Counted from the first letter of the stretch, positions 24,123 through 32,760 are shown. The stretch: 64,000 nucleotides of DNA from Paenibacillus sp. BIHB 4019 (GCF_002741035.1 NZ_CP016808.1:744001-808000); one strand, 5' to 3'. Made by a program: numbers and translations. The notes: a model not told the origin generated them from the letters alone.

Positions 24123-25283
24123 TTAATAAACTTCATAGATGAGCTCGCTGTCCATTTCAAGCTTATGATTAAAAGCCGCGTAAATGTATAGCTGCCCCGC
24201 TGGACTGTCGCCAGCATCGTAGCCTAATCGAAAGGTGCGGTCTCCGGCAAACTCCAGCCCGGACAAAACGAGCTCATTCACATCCTCATCAGGATGCATG
24301 CCGGCAATCCGAGCCAGCGCGCTATCACATAACTGGTCAAAGCGCTCCCACGCTTTTTTAATAGTGGGCGACAGCCGTTTCATGTCCGCTTTGGTGGCGA
24401 CAGCCACACTTATGGCAAGCTCTTTCTCCTTATATAGAAGCGTGGTGGAATAGGATATAAGCGAGACGTCGTATACAAAGGTTCCTACCCCTTTGATCGT
24501 ATGATCGGGCTCGACAATGAGATTGCTTGAATAATCCAGCCGCGCAAGCTTTGGATTACAGCTCGTATCCAGCTTCGAGATTTTATTTTCCGAGCAATAG
24601 AGCTCGGCTAAAAGCACATTATGGCTAATATCCAAGCCTTTAATATGATTATTAAAGCATCTTAAGCTTTGCAGCGCTGGATTGTGGGTTACATCCAATT
24701 CCGTAAGATGATTGTTGTTGCAGCGAATTTCAAGCAGGCTCGGACATTCCTTTACGTTCAGGCTTATTAAATAATTGTTTCCGCAATCAAGGCGTGAAAG
24801 CTGGACATTTTGATCCAAATTTATATTAAAAAGGGCATTGTAGCCGCAGCTTAGCTGCTCTAAATTCGTGTTGTGACCCACTTGCAATTCCGAAAGGAGG
24901 TTCCAATAGCAGTCCAGCTTGACGAGCATGTCGTTGCGGCTAATATCCAGCTCCCGAATCCGGTTGAACCCGCAATCCAGAGCTTCCAGCTTCCGATTGT
25001 TCGTCAAGTTTAAGGCATGAATCTCGTTTTTGTTGCAGTTAAGCTTTCTCAGATTTAGATTGCGGCTAACATCTAGCTCCATCAGGTTATTGTATGAGCA
25101 ATCCAGCTCTTCAAGAGACGTAAAATGTTCCAAGCCTTTCAGACTTGAATATTTTTGGCTGGCGAGCTGCAGCGATACGATTTGCACCACATCGCTCGTC
25201 TGAATCGATTCGCGATTTTCACAATAATTTTCTAAAATATATGTTTTAAATCGTTCATCTATAAAATCTTCTGTAATATTCAT
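24123..25283 (-). CDS. Leucine-rich repeat protein with cysteine ladder
   Basis: About 386 residues from ATG 25283 (AAGGAGG in front). Residues about 55-265 contain nine to ten 21-residue repeats of the form L-x-x-L-x-C-x-x-N-x-L-x-x-L-x-V-x-x-N, for example LEELDCSYNNLMELDVSRN. Nine consecutive units keep Cys at the same position, which would stack as an internal ladder. No signal peptide is visible, so the protein is probably cytoplasmic. The C-terminal 120 residues form a separate alpha/beta domain I do not recognise. The repeat type suggests a protein-protein interaction scaffold. Confidence 0.8.
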   Translation of the reverse strand: MNITEDFIDERFKTYILENYCENRESIQTSDVVQIVSLQLASQKYSSLKGLEHFTSLEELDCSYNNLMELDVSRNLNLRKLNCNKNEIHALNLTNNRKLEALDCGFNRIRELDISRNDMLVKLDCYWNLLSELQVGHNTNLEQLSCGYNALFNINLDQNVQLSRLDCGNNYLISLNVKECPSLLEIRCNNNHLTELDVTHNPALQSLRCFNNHIKGLDISHNVLLAELYCSENKISKLDTSCNPKLARLDYSSNLIVEPDHTIKGVGTFVYDVSLISYSTTLLYKEKELAISVAVATKADMKRLSPTIKKAWERFDQLCDSALARIAGMHPDEDVNELVLSGLEFAGDRTFRLGYDAGDSPAGQLYIYAAFNHKLEMDSELIYEVY

Positions 25284-25476
25284 AGCGCTCCTCCTTAAGG
25301 CAAAATCGTAATGAATGCAGTCGATTAGTGGCTGCCAAAACTCCAATAGGCAGTCTAAATCTATCATAGCATAAATTTGGATATTTCCATTCCCAAAACT
25401 CGACAAAACCCGTCATTTGCTCCTTCTTTTCTACCATTTACAACCGTATTTTAATAAGATATATTGGAATGGTTAG

Positions 25477-25496
25477 AAATGTTAGCGCTAACATTT
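25477..25496. promoter_or_regulatory. 20-bp perfect palindromic operator, site 1
   Basis: AAATGTTAGCGCTAACATTT is a perfect palindrome about 95 nt before the first secreted-protein gene. The core TGTTAGCGCTAACA fits LacI/GalR-family operators and matches the cre (CcpA) consensus at all but one position. An even longer version precedes the third paralog. Confidence 0.75.
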
Positions 25497-25590
25497 AGTG
25501 AGAAGGGAATGATGCGAATCGCTTCGAAAGGTTTAGTTTGTATCTGATTTAAGCTTTAAAATAATCCATTTTTGAGAGGATGGACCTTTT

Positions 25591-25986
25591 ATGAAAAAAC
25601 TAAGCGCAAAATTATTCGTACTTGTTTTGGCAATGTCTCTTATGTTCAGCATGACGGCATCGGCCAGTGCTAATACCGTAACCTATGGAATTACCTATTC
25701 CGATACGCTCGCAGCTGGGCAAACCTCTGCCTATTTTCTTTCTAATGCTAAAACGACTGGTACAAGCGTTAAGGTAACAGCATCGGTAGCAAATGCCATT
25801 CAACTGCATTACTACTGGACCTACAACAATACAACATTGGACCTTGGCACATACGTCGTAAACAGCACAAATTACAATGGCGGTGCGGCCTACTACAACC
25901 CTGGCACTTTGACTACAGTAGTAGAGCGCGTTCCAGGATCGACGATTCCTTTGCCTTCCGTATCTTACACCATTACTTTCAATTAA
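25591..25986 (+). CDS. Small secreted protein, tandem paralog 1 of 3
   Basis: A 131-residue exported protein. The Sec signal peptide ends near MTASASA, leaving a mature domain of about 105 residues with alternating polar/hydrophobic beta character. Shared features with its neighbours are QLHYYW.YNNTT.DLGT, NST.Y.GG..YY.PGTL and TVVERVPGS. There are no cysteines or known catalytic motifs; the many Tyr, Thr and Asn residues suggest a beta-sandwich, perhaps carbohydrate- or surface-binding (inference). RBS GAGAGGA precedes ATG. It shares a transcript with paralog 2, 43 nt downstream. Confidence 0.8.
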   Translation: MKKLSAKLFVLVLAMSLMFSMTASASANTVTYGITYSDTLAAGQTSAYFLSNAKTTGTSVKVTASVANAIQLHYYWTYNNTTLDLGTYVVNSTNYNGGAAYYNPGTLTTVVERVPGSTIPLPSVSYTITFN

Positions 25987-26029
25987 TCGCATCAGTTAAC
26001 CATCCATTTTTTGAGAGGACGGACCTTTT

Positions 26030-26425
26030 ATGAAAAAACGAAGCGCAAAATTATTCGTACTTGTTTTGGCCATGTCTCTTATGTTCAGCATGACGGCATC
26101 GGCCAACCCTATTATCATCGCCTATGGAATTACCAATTCCTACACGCTCACAGCTGGTCAAAGCTATACCTACATTCTCCCTAATGCTAAAACATCTGGT
26201 TCAAGCGTTAAGGTAACGGCAACGGCAGCAAATGCCATTCAACTGCATTACTACTGGAGCTACAACAATACAACACAGGACCTTGGCACATCCATCGTAA
26301 ACAGCACAAATTACAATGGCGGCTCGGGCTACTACAGCCCTGGAACTCTGATTACAGTAGTAGAGCGCGTTCCAGGATCGACAACTGCTATTCCTTCCGT
26401 ATATTACTCTATTACTTTCAACTAA
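26030..26425 (+). CDS. Small secreted protein, tandem paralog 2 of 3
   Basis: 131 residues, nearly identical to paralog 1 in signal peptide and in the QLHYYWSYNNTTQDLGT and TVVERVPGSTT segments, while the first 35 mature residues differ more. The leader and RBS (TTTTTTGAGAGGACGG) are also duplicated. No promoter or operator is visible in the 43-nt gap after paralog 1, so the two are probably one transcript. Function unknown. Confidence 0.8.
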   Translation: MKKRSAKLFVLVLAMSLMFSMTASANPIIIAYGITNSYTLTAGQSYTYILPNAKTSGSSVKVTATAANAIQLHYYWSYNNTTQDLGTSIVNSTNYNGGSGYYSPGTLITVVERVPGSTTAIPSVYYSITFN

Positions 26426-26460
26426 TCGCACAGATCATCTAGCTTTTACTTAAATTTGTT

Positions 26461-26484
26461 CTAAATGTTAGCGCTAACATTTAG
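26461..26484. promoter_or_regulatory. 24-bp perfect palindromic operator, site 2
   Basis: The same AAATGTTAGCGCTAACATTT core as site 1, extended by CT and AG to a 24-bp perfect palindrome. It lies 36 nt before the third paralog, giving it separate control by the same regulator. Confidence 0.75.
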
Positions 26485-26519
26485 TAAGAGGAGCATCATT
26501 TAGAGAGGACGGATCCTTT

Positions 26520-26915
26520 ATGAAAAAACTGGGCACAAAACTATTTGTTCTCGTTATGGCAATGTCTCTTATGTTCAGCATGACGGCATCGGCTAATCCT
26601 GCGATCGTCAGCTATGGAGGTACCTATAATAATGCACTTGCTGCTAGTCAATCCTATGCCTACATCCTCCCTAACGCTAAAACTACAGGTACAAGTGTTA
26701 CTGTCATTACAGCCGTTCCAAATACACTTCAACTGCATTACTACTGGAGCTACAATAATACGACGCTCGATCTAGGAACGGCCATCGTTAACAGCACCTA
26801 TTACATCGGCGGTTCGGCCTACTATAACCCTGGCACTCTGATCACAGTAGTAGAGCGCGTTCCAGGATCGACAACAGCCTATCCGTCCGTATCCTATAGC
26901 ATTTCCTTCAAATAA
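26520..26915 (+). CDS. Small secreted protein, tandem paralog 3 of 3
   Basis: 131 residues, the most diverged of the three (its signal region begins MKKLGTKLFVLVMAMSLM), yet with the same length and the same NNTTLDLGTAIVNSTYY and ERVPGSTTAYPSVSY motifs. It has its own upstream palindrome. The mature start (NPAIVSYGGTYNNAL) resembles paralog 2. Function unknown. Strong signal-peptide conservation and equal length indicate recent tandem duplication with selection to keep export. Confidence 0.8.
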   Translation: MKKLGTKLFVLVMAMSLMFSMTASANPAIVSYGGTYNNALAASQSYAYILPNAKTTGTSVTVITAVPNTLQLHYYWSYNNTTLDLGTAIVNSTYYIGGSAYYNPGTLITVVERVPGSTTAYPSVSYSISFK

Positions 26916-26987
26916 TAGGGTCGGGTAACGTCATCATTTTGGTTTTGGTTGACTTTGTCATAGTAAAATATGGAGTCATACAAATGA

Positions 26988-27032
26988 AAAAGAACACGCG
27001 GTTACCATTGGGTACCTGCGTGTTCTTTTTTC
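26988..27032. terminator. Bidirectional terminator
   Basis: Arms AAGAACACGC and GCGTGTTCTT with a further GGT/ACC inner pair; flanked by A-run and T-run, so it can end both the secreted-protein transcript and the leftward orphan genes. Confidence 0.85.
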
Positions 27033-27046
27033 CCACTCCATGTTCT

Positions 27047-27574
27047 CTAAATACCATTGTAAATAAGCTTATAATCTCCAGCTTCGACCTGTATCGCGAA
27101 CTCAATTAACTTTCTTAAAGTATTAAGAACCTCTATTTTGCTAAATGACAATTTATCATAATAGCCTGATTGTTTAGGGTTCTCATCGTCCGTCCATGTA
27201 TACCAACCAGTTAACTTAATCTCATCTGGAGCTTGAGAAAATAGCAAGAGCCAAGCCTCCATTACCTTCAAAAATGTTGCAGCGCCACTTTTTCCGATTA
27301 TCGAGTAACCATAATAGTTGAATCCAAGCTCACTCTCATTATTAACGGGATTGTAAGTTTCTACCCATTTCAATGAATCTTGCATATATCCAAACATATC
27401 GTCGTGTACATGGACAACACGATGTGGATGCTTCTTCATGTACTCTGAAATGCTGAAAACGGGAAATGATTCAAATTTATGGTTTGAAATCAGTATGAAG
27501 TCATGCGCTAGAGCTATATCACACCTCTCCTTTTTTAAAGTGCTGCTCGTATCCTCTGGACCCAAGTCTATCAT
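27047..27574 (-). CDS. Hypothetical protein
   Basis: 175 residues, acidic, no signal peptide or membrane span. Aromatic-rich segments (GWYTWTDDENPKQSGYY, DDMFGYMQDSLKWVE) give it the look of small immunity- or SUKH-like cytoplasmic proteins, but I recognise no family. It starts 8 nt after the stop of the gene at 27582, sharing that gene's tail as ribosome site, so the two are coupled. Confidence 0.6.
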   Translation of the reverse strand: MIDLGPEDTSSTLKKERCDIALAHDFILISNHKFESFPVFSISEYMKKHPHRVVHVHDDMFGYMQDSLKWVETYNPVNNESELGFNYYGYSIIGKSGAATFLKVMEAWLLLFSQAPDEIKLTGWYTWTDDENPKQSGYYDKLSFSKIEVLNTLRKLIEFAIQVEAGDYKLIYNGI

Positions 27575-27581
27575 TTAGGCT

Positions 27582-27944
27582 CTAAATGATTTCTCCCTTC
27601 CAATCAACAACGATTAATCGCTCCTTCTTATGAAAACACCATTCAATAATCGTCTTTACTAATTCTGGTGTGATAATCGTATCCTTCCAGATTGGAGTCT
27701 GTACCCTCATCCAGCCCTGCCAACCGGATCTATCTAATCCTTCAAATTCCCGTCCCTTAATAACGATATGGGGTGTTTTGGGATTCTTGGACTGACCGAC
27801 TTCATATGAAACGATCCACTTTTTATCATCTGAAACGATATTTAGCTTTATTTGCCCACAATCGTCATAGTCCGGCTGGACATACCAATAAAATAATCTG
27901 GCGTTACATACAATCTTTCTTCTACCTTTTTTATTAACACTCAT
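27582..27944 (-). CDS. Hypothetical protein
   Basis: 120 residues, basic N-terminus (MSVNKKGRRKIV), beta-rich middle (LFYWYVQPDYDDCGQ) and several Trp residues (GWQGWMRVQTPIW). GGAG lies 8 nt before ATG 27944. It is upstream of and coupled to the gene at 27047. No family recognised. The pair is AT-rich compared with the flanking operons. Confidence 0.6.
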   Translation of the reverse strand: MSVNKKGRRKIVCNARLFYWYVQPDYDDCGQIKLNIVSDDKKWIVSYEVGQSKNPKTPHIVIKGREFEGLDRSGWQGWMRVQTPIWKDTIITPELVKTIIEWCFHKKERLIVVDWKGEII

Positions 27945-28020
27945 TAATCACGCTCCGGCTCCAGCATATCCTCAAACTTAACCTTGGATGGAAAGAAATA
28001 ATAGATAAAGGAATATAATA

Positions 28021-28548
28021 TTATTCTAAACGACACCCCAACCATACTTCACAATTAGGATTCAACAACTTAAATTCCTCAATCTCATCCATTGGAATAA
28101 ACGTTTTAGCAATACTTAATACTTGCAAGTTTTTTAAATTCAAAATCGGTTTAAGCGTTTTGATTTGATGGTCTGGAATATAAAGCTTCTCAAGATTCTT
28201 TAGTTGGCGTAATGGCTCAATCGTCTTTATACTATTAAGCGGAGATGAAATATCTAGTTCCCGAAGCTCATAAAGCTCTGCCAAAGGTTTAATATCCGTA
28301 ATGCTACAAAAGTCTGCATATAAAACCTGCAATTTTTTTAGTTTCTTTAATGGTGTTATATCTCTTATGCCTAGGCCAGAGATGTTTAAGTGCGTCAATT
28401 CCCTAAAAACCGCTAGTGCTTCTATACTTGTTATTTCTTGAAGCAAGCTATCTTCAAGGTCAATCTTGACTACAGTAAAAGGATTTGACATGTGGTACTC
28501 GTATTTCTCACCAAATAGTTCTAATAATGCTTGTTCAAGCTTCCCCAT
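28021..28548 (-). CDS. Leucine-rich repeat protein (short, internalin-like units)
   Basis: About 175 residues from ATG 28548 (GGAG 9 nt before); an in-frame TTG at 28563 is less likely. Residues 40-165 hold five or six 22-residue LRR units of the type LTHLNISGLGIRDITPLKKL and LYELRELDISS. No export signal. It resembles the SDS22-like LRR family and differs from the cysteine-type repeats of the protein at 24123. It is AT-rich like the two genes after it. Confidence 0.7.
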   Translation of the reverse strand: MGKLEQALLELFGEKYEYHMSNPFTVVKIDLEDSLLQEITSIEALAVFRELTHLNISGLGIRDITPLKKLKKLQVLYADFCSITDIKPLAELYELRELDISSPLNSIKTIEPLRQLKNLEKLYIPDHQIKTLKPILNLKNLQVLSIAKTFIPMDEIEEFKLLNPNCEVWLGCRLE

Positions 28549-28631
28549 ACAGTTCAGCTCCAAAAATTCATTTTGAATTATTATATCATTCTACTCTAAC
28601 CTACTTTTGTTTCTTTCACATCAAATATCGT

Positions 28632-29804
28632 TTAACTGCTGCTCGGCACAACATCTGAAGTCATCCTTGGTTCCCGGCTGGAATCTGTTTTCCCAGCTTC
28701 CCGCAGTACAAGTAATCCAATAACCAAGGACACAACGCCGATAATGATCAGCAGCGCCCCCAATTCCTGGCCGTAGGCTGTTAGCTCCCCCTCGCGAAAA
28801 GCCATCCCGCGGATGAGCCGGTTCAGCCAGTTCATCGGCAACGCCCATGCGAAAATTTGAAAGGGCTCTGGAAATGCGAGCGGAGTCAGCTGAATTCCCG
28901 TAGCAAGAAACGATGGATACAGCACCAAGCTGGTTCGCAAACTGACTTTGGACTGGTCTTTGGCAGAATAGCCAATCAACATGCCCACAAGTGACAACGC
29001 AAAGGCATAAACAAGCAAGGGGATGATAAAAACATAGGGCTCCGCTTCAAACCGCATGGCCCCCACCTGCTTTAATAATCCATAGCACAGAAGCAGGGAT
29101 AGGGAGCTCAGAACAGCGTAAGGTACAGTGCGCATCCACAGCTGAAAAGGCGACTTCCCGCTTTCGAAGAGCTTTCCCTCCTGACGCAGGCGAGGTACAA
29201 TCGAACCCGCTGCGCTTGTCGTAATCATGAGAACGACAATATTTACAAACCCAAGCACCATAAAGCCGACATAGCTTGTGGTCGGATTAAACAGCATGCG
29301 CTGCTGAAGGGACAACGGGGAGACGAGCCCTTTGGTCGTTTCCGCATCCATTCCTTTTTGCAGCAGACGGGTCATGGAAAGGGTCGTATTTTCCGTTACG
29401 ACGACTTCCTGAATTGCGGTTCGGATGCCCGTCAGCCCGGAGGGCATCGTATTATCCATTAAAATGCCGATATTCGTTGATATTCCCTGCTGCTGACGCT
29501 GCTCCAACTGTTTGGGAAGCATGATGACCGCTACAGCCTGCTCATTAGCCAGCAATGTTTCTGGGGCCATACGGCTGGCGTACACGTTAGTGACTTTCAT
29601 ATATGGGGAAGCATTGATTTTGGAAATGATCTGCCGGGAATAAGCACTGTGATCCTCATCAATGACAACAACGGGAGATTCGCTGATCTGGTTCTGCGAA
29701 AACATCAATCCAAAAAAGATGGCCGCAATGATCGGACCGATAAAGATCATACGAGCATACTTGCTGCCCGCTACGTGCTTCCACTCGTCAATCAGCGAAT
29801 TCAT
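28632..29804 (-). CDS. ABC-2 type transporter permease
   Basis: A 390-residue permease of the YhgE/YbhS-like ABC-2 class: one N-terminal membrane helix (MIFIGPIIAAIFFGLMF), a large extracytoplasmic domain (about 35-165), then five or six membrane helices. ATG 29804 follows GGAGG and overlaps the HlyD gene by 17 nt. No ATP-binding subunit is encoded next to it, so it must borrow one or act as a DUF3533-like exporter. With the membrane fusion protein it forms a probable drug- or lipid-efflux pair. Confidence 0.8.
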   Translation of the reverse strand: MNSLIDEWKHVAGSKYARMIFIGPIIAAIFFGLMFSQNQISESPVVVIDEDHSAYSRQIISKINASPYMKVTNVYASRMAPETLLANEQAVAVIMLPKQLEQRQQQGISTNIGILMDNTMPSGLTGIRTAIQEVVVTENTTLSMTRLLQKGMDAETTKGLVSPLSLQQRMLFNPTTSYVGFMVLGFVNIVVLMITTSAAGSIVPRLRQEGKLFESGKSPFQLWMRTVPYAVLSSLSLLLCYGLLKQVGAMRFEAEPYVFIIPLLVYAFALSLVGMLIGYSAKDQSKVSLRTSLVLYPSFLATGIQLTPLAFPEPFQIFAWALPMNWLNRLIRGMAFREGELTAYGQELGALLIIIGVVSLVIGLLVLREAGKTDSSREPRMTSDVVPSSS

Positions 29805-30420
29805 CAAGTCTCACCTCCGCGGTCATGCCCGGAAGCAAATCAGCATTTGATTCCATCGCTATTCGAACAAGGAACATGCTTAAATCAGCTTGCCCTTTCT
29901 CACGACTCATACGCAGGTTGGCAAATTGAGGCGCAGCTGCAATGGAAGCCACAACACCATCGATCTGAACTTGACGCTCCACATATGGAAAATGAACCTC
30001 TACCCTTTTATTGACCTCAAGCTTATCCATTTCACTTTCCTGAATGTATAGATCTGTATAGAAGGTATTCTTTTGCAAAATCGCAACGGGCATGCCTTGT
30101 GCCAGCTGTTCCCCCGGCTTTACAGCGACTCTGCTGATTAATCCGTCATTCGGCGCAAGCACATCGATTTCCCCTTCGTCAGCTGATTTAACCTGAAAGA
30201 GCACATCTCCCTGTTTTACGGAATCGCCTGCAGCTGCATTAACCTTTACCATCATCCCTGGACTCTTGTCATAAAATAGTGTCGTTTGCTCCGCCTCAAG
30301 CACACCTTGCTTTCTGCTCTCAGCTTGACTGACAGCATCCTTTCCTTTCATCGCAAGTAGCGAGCCTCCCACGATAAGCACAATCGCAATCCCGATATAA
30401 AAACCTGCTTTTATCTTCAT
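29788..30420 (-). CDS. HlyD family membrane fusion (adaptor) protein
   Basis: 210 residues: one N-terminal membrane anchor (IGIAIVLIVGGSLLAM), a lipoyl/barrel-sandwich region (VKVNAAAGDSVKQGDVLFQV and DGLISRVAVKPGEQL) and a beta-barrel domain ending with LLPGMTAEVRL. It is shorter than typical HlyD because the long coiled coil is missing. RBS AGGAGA before ATG 30420. It lies 42 nt after the lpd gene and overlaps the permease gene, so all three form one operon. Confidence 0.85.
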   Translation of the reverse strand: MKIKAGFYIGIAIVLIVGGSLLAMKGKDAVSQAESRKQGVLEAEQTTLFYDKSPGMMVKVNAAAGDSVKQGDVLFQVKSADEGEIDVLAPNDGLISRVAVKPGEQLAQGMPVAILQKNTFYTDLYIQESEMDKLEVNKRVEVHFPYVERQVQIDGVVASIAAAPQFANLRMSREKGQADLSMFLVRIAMESNADLLPGMTAEVRLDEFAD

Positions 30421-30462
30421 TGTTGTATCTCTCCTATTTCCATTTCCATTTTCTATTTGCTG

Positions 30463-31866
30463 TTAAACCTGCTGCTCTTTTTGACTTGTCATCCTCATTT
30501 TTCTGACCGCGTTTTCGGCAGCCTCCATCATTACTTCTCCCAATGTAGGATGGGGATGAATCGTCATAGCCAAATCTTCTGCGGCTGCCCCCATCTCTAT
30601 CGCAAGGGCAAGCTCCGATATAAGGGTGGATGCCTCTACTCCAACGATTTGTGCACCAAGGACGATTCCTGAGATCGGGTCCGCCACCACTTTGACGAAG
30701 CCTTCCGATTCCTTCAATGCCAATGCTCTTCCGTTGATTGCGAAAGGGGCTTTGCCGACAACAATCGGGATGGCTTTTGCCTTTGCTTCCGTTTCGCTTA
30801 AGCCCACACTAGCCAGCTCTGGATTGGAAAAGACGACGAGCGGAATCGCTTTATAATCGACCTCGGAGGCATAGCCTGCAATCGCTTCGGCTGCAACTTT
30901 CGCTTCATAGGACGCCTTGTGTGCGAGCGCCGGACCAGCCGTAATATCTCCAATTGCAAAAATATGCGGGATAGCCGTTCTGCACTGTTTATCCGTACTG
31001 ATCAGTCCTCTGCTTGTCACTGGCAGGCCGATGCGATCCAGCCCTAACTCGCCGTCTGTATTTGGTTTTCTGCCGACAGTGACTAATGCATATTCCGCTG
31101 TAACCTGATGCTGCTCTTTATTTTTAGAATAATGAAGCGTAATGCCCGCGGAATTCTGCACCATTTTTCCCGCCGTCGCACCCGTTACGATGTTTATCCC
31201 ATCAGCCTTCAACTGCTTGACAACAGGGGCAGCAAGCTCCGCCTCGAATCCCGGCAGCACTTGTTCTCCTCCCTCCAGAATCGTCACCTTTGTGCCAAAT
31301 TTGGCATACATCTGCCCAAGCTCAATCCCGATATATCCACCGCCGATGACCACTAAGCTAGCAGGAACCTCTGGGAGTGAAAGAGCCTCAGTGGAAGACA
31401 GCATACGCCCGCCGAACGGAAAGGCTTGCAGCTCAATCGGACGAGAGCCCGTTGCCAGTATGGCGTACTTGAAAGAGATGAGCTGCTCTTGTCCAGCTTG
31501 TTTGATAAGAGCGGTATGTTCATCAACGAAACGGGCTTGCCCCTCCAAAATGCTCACACCGGCAGTCTTTAATAAATAACTGACTCCGCCTGCCTGCTTA
31601 TTCACAATTCCCTGCTTGAAAAGCTGAGCATTCTTAAATGTCGCTGCCGCATCTGCAGGATAGAACTCTTGGAGCAATTCATGGCGATGCGATTCTGCTA
31701 TCAACGCTTTGGATGGAATGCAGCCAACATTCGTGCAGACTCCCCCAAGCTGACTGCGTTCAACAATTGCTGTCTTCATTCCAAGCTGTGAACAGCGCAG
31801 CGCCGCCCCATAACCTCCCGGACCTGATCCAATGACTAACGTTTCTACCGATTCAAGCTTACTCAT
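30463..31866 (-). CDS. lpdA: Dihydrolipoyl dehydrogenase-like flavoprotein
   Basis: 467 residues from ATG 31866 (AGGAGG in front). FAD motif GSGPGGYGAA, redox-active CTNVGC (Cys44, Cys49), NAD motif VIGGGYIGIE, FAD-binding FAIGDI and the C-terminal HPHPTLGE base are all present, so it should be an active lipoamide-type disulfide reductase. No pyruvate or oxoacid dehydrogenase E1/E2 genes are near. Instead it heads an operon with an adaptor protein and a permease behind a TetR-controlled promoter, suggesting a stress or detoxification role. Confidence 0.85.
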   Translation of the reverse strand: MSKLESVETLVIGSGPGGYGAALRCSQLGMKTAIVERSQLGGVCTNVGCIPSKALIAESHRHELLQEFYPADAAATFKNAQLFKQGIVNKQAGGVSYLLKTAGVSILEGQARFVDEHTALIKQAGQEQLISFKYAILATGSRPIELQAFPFGGRMLSSTEALSLPEVPASLVVIGGGYIGIELGQMYAKFGTKVTILEGGEQVLPGFEAELAAPVVKQLKADGINIVTGATAGKMVQNSAGITLHYSKNKEQHQVTAEYALVTVGRKPNTDGELGLDRIGLPVTSRGLISTDKQCRTAIPHIFAIGDITAGPALAHKASYEAKVAAEAIAGYASEVDYKAIPLVVFSNPELASVGLSETEAKAKAIPIVVGKAPFAINGRALALKESEGFVKVVADPISGIVLGAQIVGVEASTLISELALAIEMGAAAEDLAMTIHPHPTLGEVMMEAAENAVRKMRMTSQKEQQV

Positions 31867-31897
31867 ATCGTGATACCTCCTGTTGAAGTTGCTTCCC

Positions 31898-31948
31898 AAA
31901 ATATGATGATCGTAATATATTATAACCATCATATTTTAAAAACGTCAA
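31898..31948 (-). promoter_or_regulatory. lpd operon promoter with inverted-repeat operator
   Basis: Minus-strand TTGACG (31948-31943), 18-nt spacer, TATAAT (31924-31919). An inverted repeat with 11-bp arms AAAATATGATG (31898-31908) and CATCATATTTT (31927-31937) straddles the -10. It is well placed for repression by the divergent TetR protein. Confidence 0.75.
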
Positions 31949-31995
31949 CAGCCGCATTTAGCCTTTTTGGAGCTAAACGTTAGCTTATCGCTAAA

Positions 31996-32024
31996 TTGAC
32001 AGGCTTAATTATGACGATTATAAT
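31996..32024 (+). promoter_or_regulatory. Promoter of the TetR gene
   Basis: Consensus TTGACA (31996-32001), 17-nt spacer, TATAAT (32019-32024), 52 nt before the ATG. Confidence 0.8.
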
Positions 32025-32076
32025 ATTTTAAAAGATGGCATGATGAAGTTAATGATGATGATATGGGGTGATTACA

Positions 32077-32643
32077 ATGCCGTATCCCAAAGGCCATAAG
32101 CTTAAAGTAAGGAATAAGATCGTTGAAAGTGCTGCTCAGGCTTTTCGCACCAATGGGATCCATGATGTAAGTGTTCCGTTCATTATGAAGGGGGCCGGAT
32201 TGACCCATGGAGGGTTTTATTCGCATTTTGACAACAAAGAGCAGCTGGTCGCCGAAGCCTGCCAGTATGCCACCAGCGATACGATCGCACTGCTGCAGAG
32301 CATCGCTGATCAGGAGCTTCAGAATCCCAAAATCAATACGGTCATTGACTATTATTTAAGTCCATACCATCGCGACAAAACGGAGATGGGCTGCATTCTG
32401 CCTGCCCTTTCCAGCGAAATATCCCGTTCCTCCGAAGAGATTCGGCAAGTATTTACCATTGAACTGGAGCGGATGATTGCGTTTATATCCGATTTGGCAG
32501 GAATCGACCTAACCAAAGGCAGCGCCCTGCTGAGCACGATGATCGGCTCTCTTGTTCTTGCACGTTCTGTTCACAATCCTGAAATGAGCGACAGCCTGCT
32601 CTCGGCAGGCAAACAATATGCCAAAGCGCTGGTTATCGCCTAG
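32077..32643 (+). CDS. TetR/AcrR family transcriptional regulator
   Basis: 188 residues from ATG 32077 (GGGGTGA before it). The N-terminal HTH reads RNKIVESAAQAFRTNGIHDVSVPFIMKGAGLTHGGFYSHFDNKEQL, close to the AcrR/YxaF branch. The C-terminal ligand domain has GCILPALSSEI, common in regulators of thiol- or quinone-responsive genes. It is divergent from the lpd-HlyD-permease operon and the likely repressor acting on its inverted repeat. Confidence 0.88.
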   Translation: MPYPKGHKLKVRNKIVESAAQAFRTNGIHDVSVPFIMKGAGLTHGGFYSHFDNKEQLVAEACQYATSDTIALLQSIADQELQNPKINTVIDYYLSPYHRDKTEMGCILPALSSEISRSSEEIRQVFTIELERMIAFISDLAGIDLTKGSALLSTMIGSLVLARSVHNPEMSDSLLSAGKQYAKALVIA

Positions 32644-32665
32644 ACTTGTCCAAGCTGCTAAGCAC

Positions 32666-32700
32666 AAAAAAAACACACCCATAAATGGCGTGTTTTTTTT
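32666..32700 (+). terminator. Terminator after the TetR gene
   Basis: AAAAACAC ... GTGTTTTT arms with a short loop and eight T residues. Confidence 0.85.
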
Positions 32701-32760
32701 GTTCAAGTAGTAGCTTCCGGCATTGAGGCGCATGGAAGCACGTAGACTCCAATTGGGAGC

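Noticed and set aside
24000..24217. N-terminal extension of the glycosyltransferase
   Set aside because: It crosses a terminator and overlaps the LRR gene; ATG 23989 has AAGGAGG and begins the first membrane helix.
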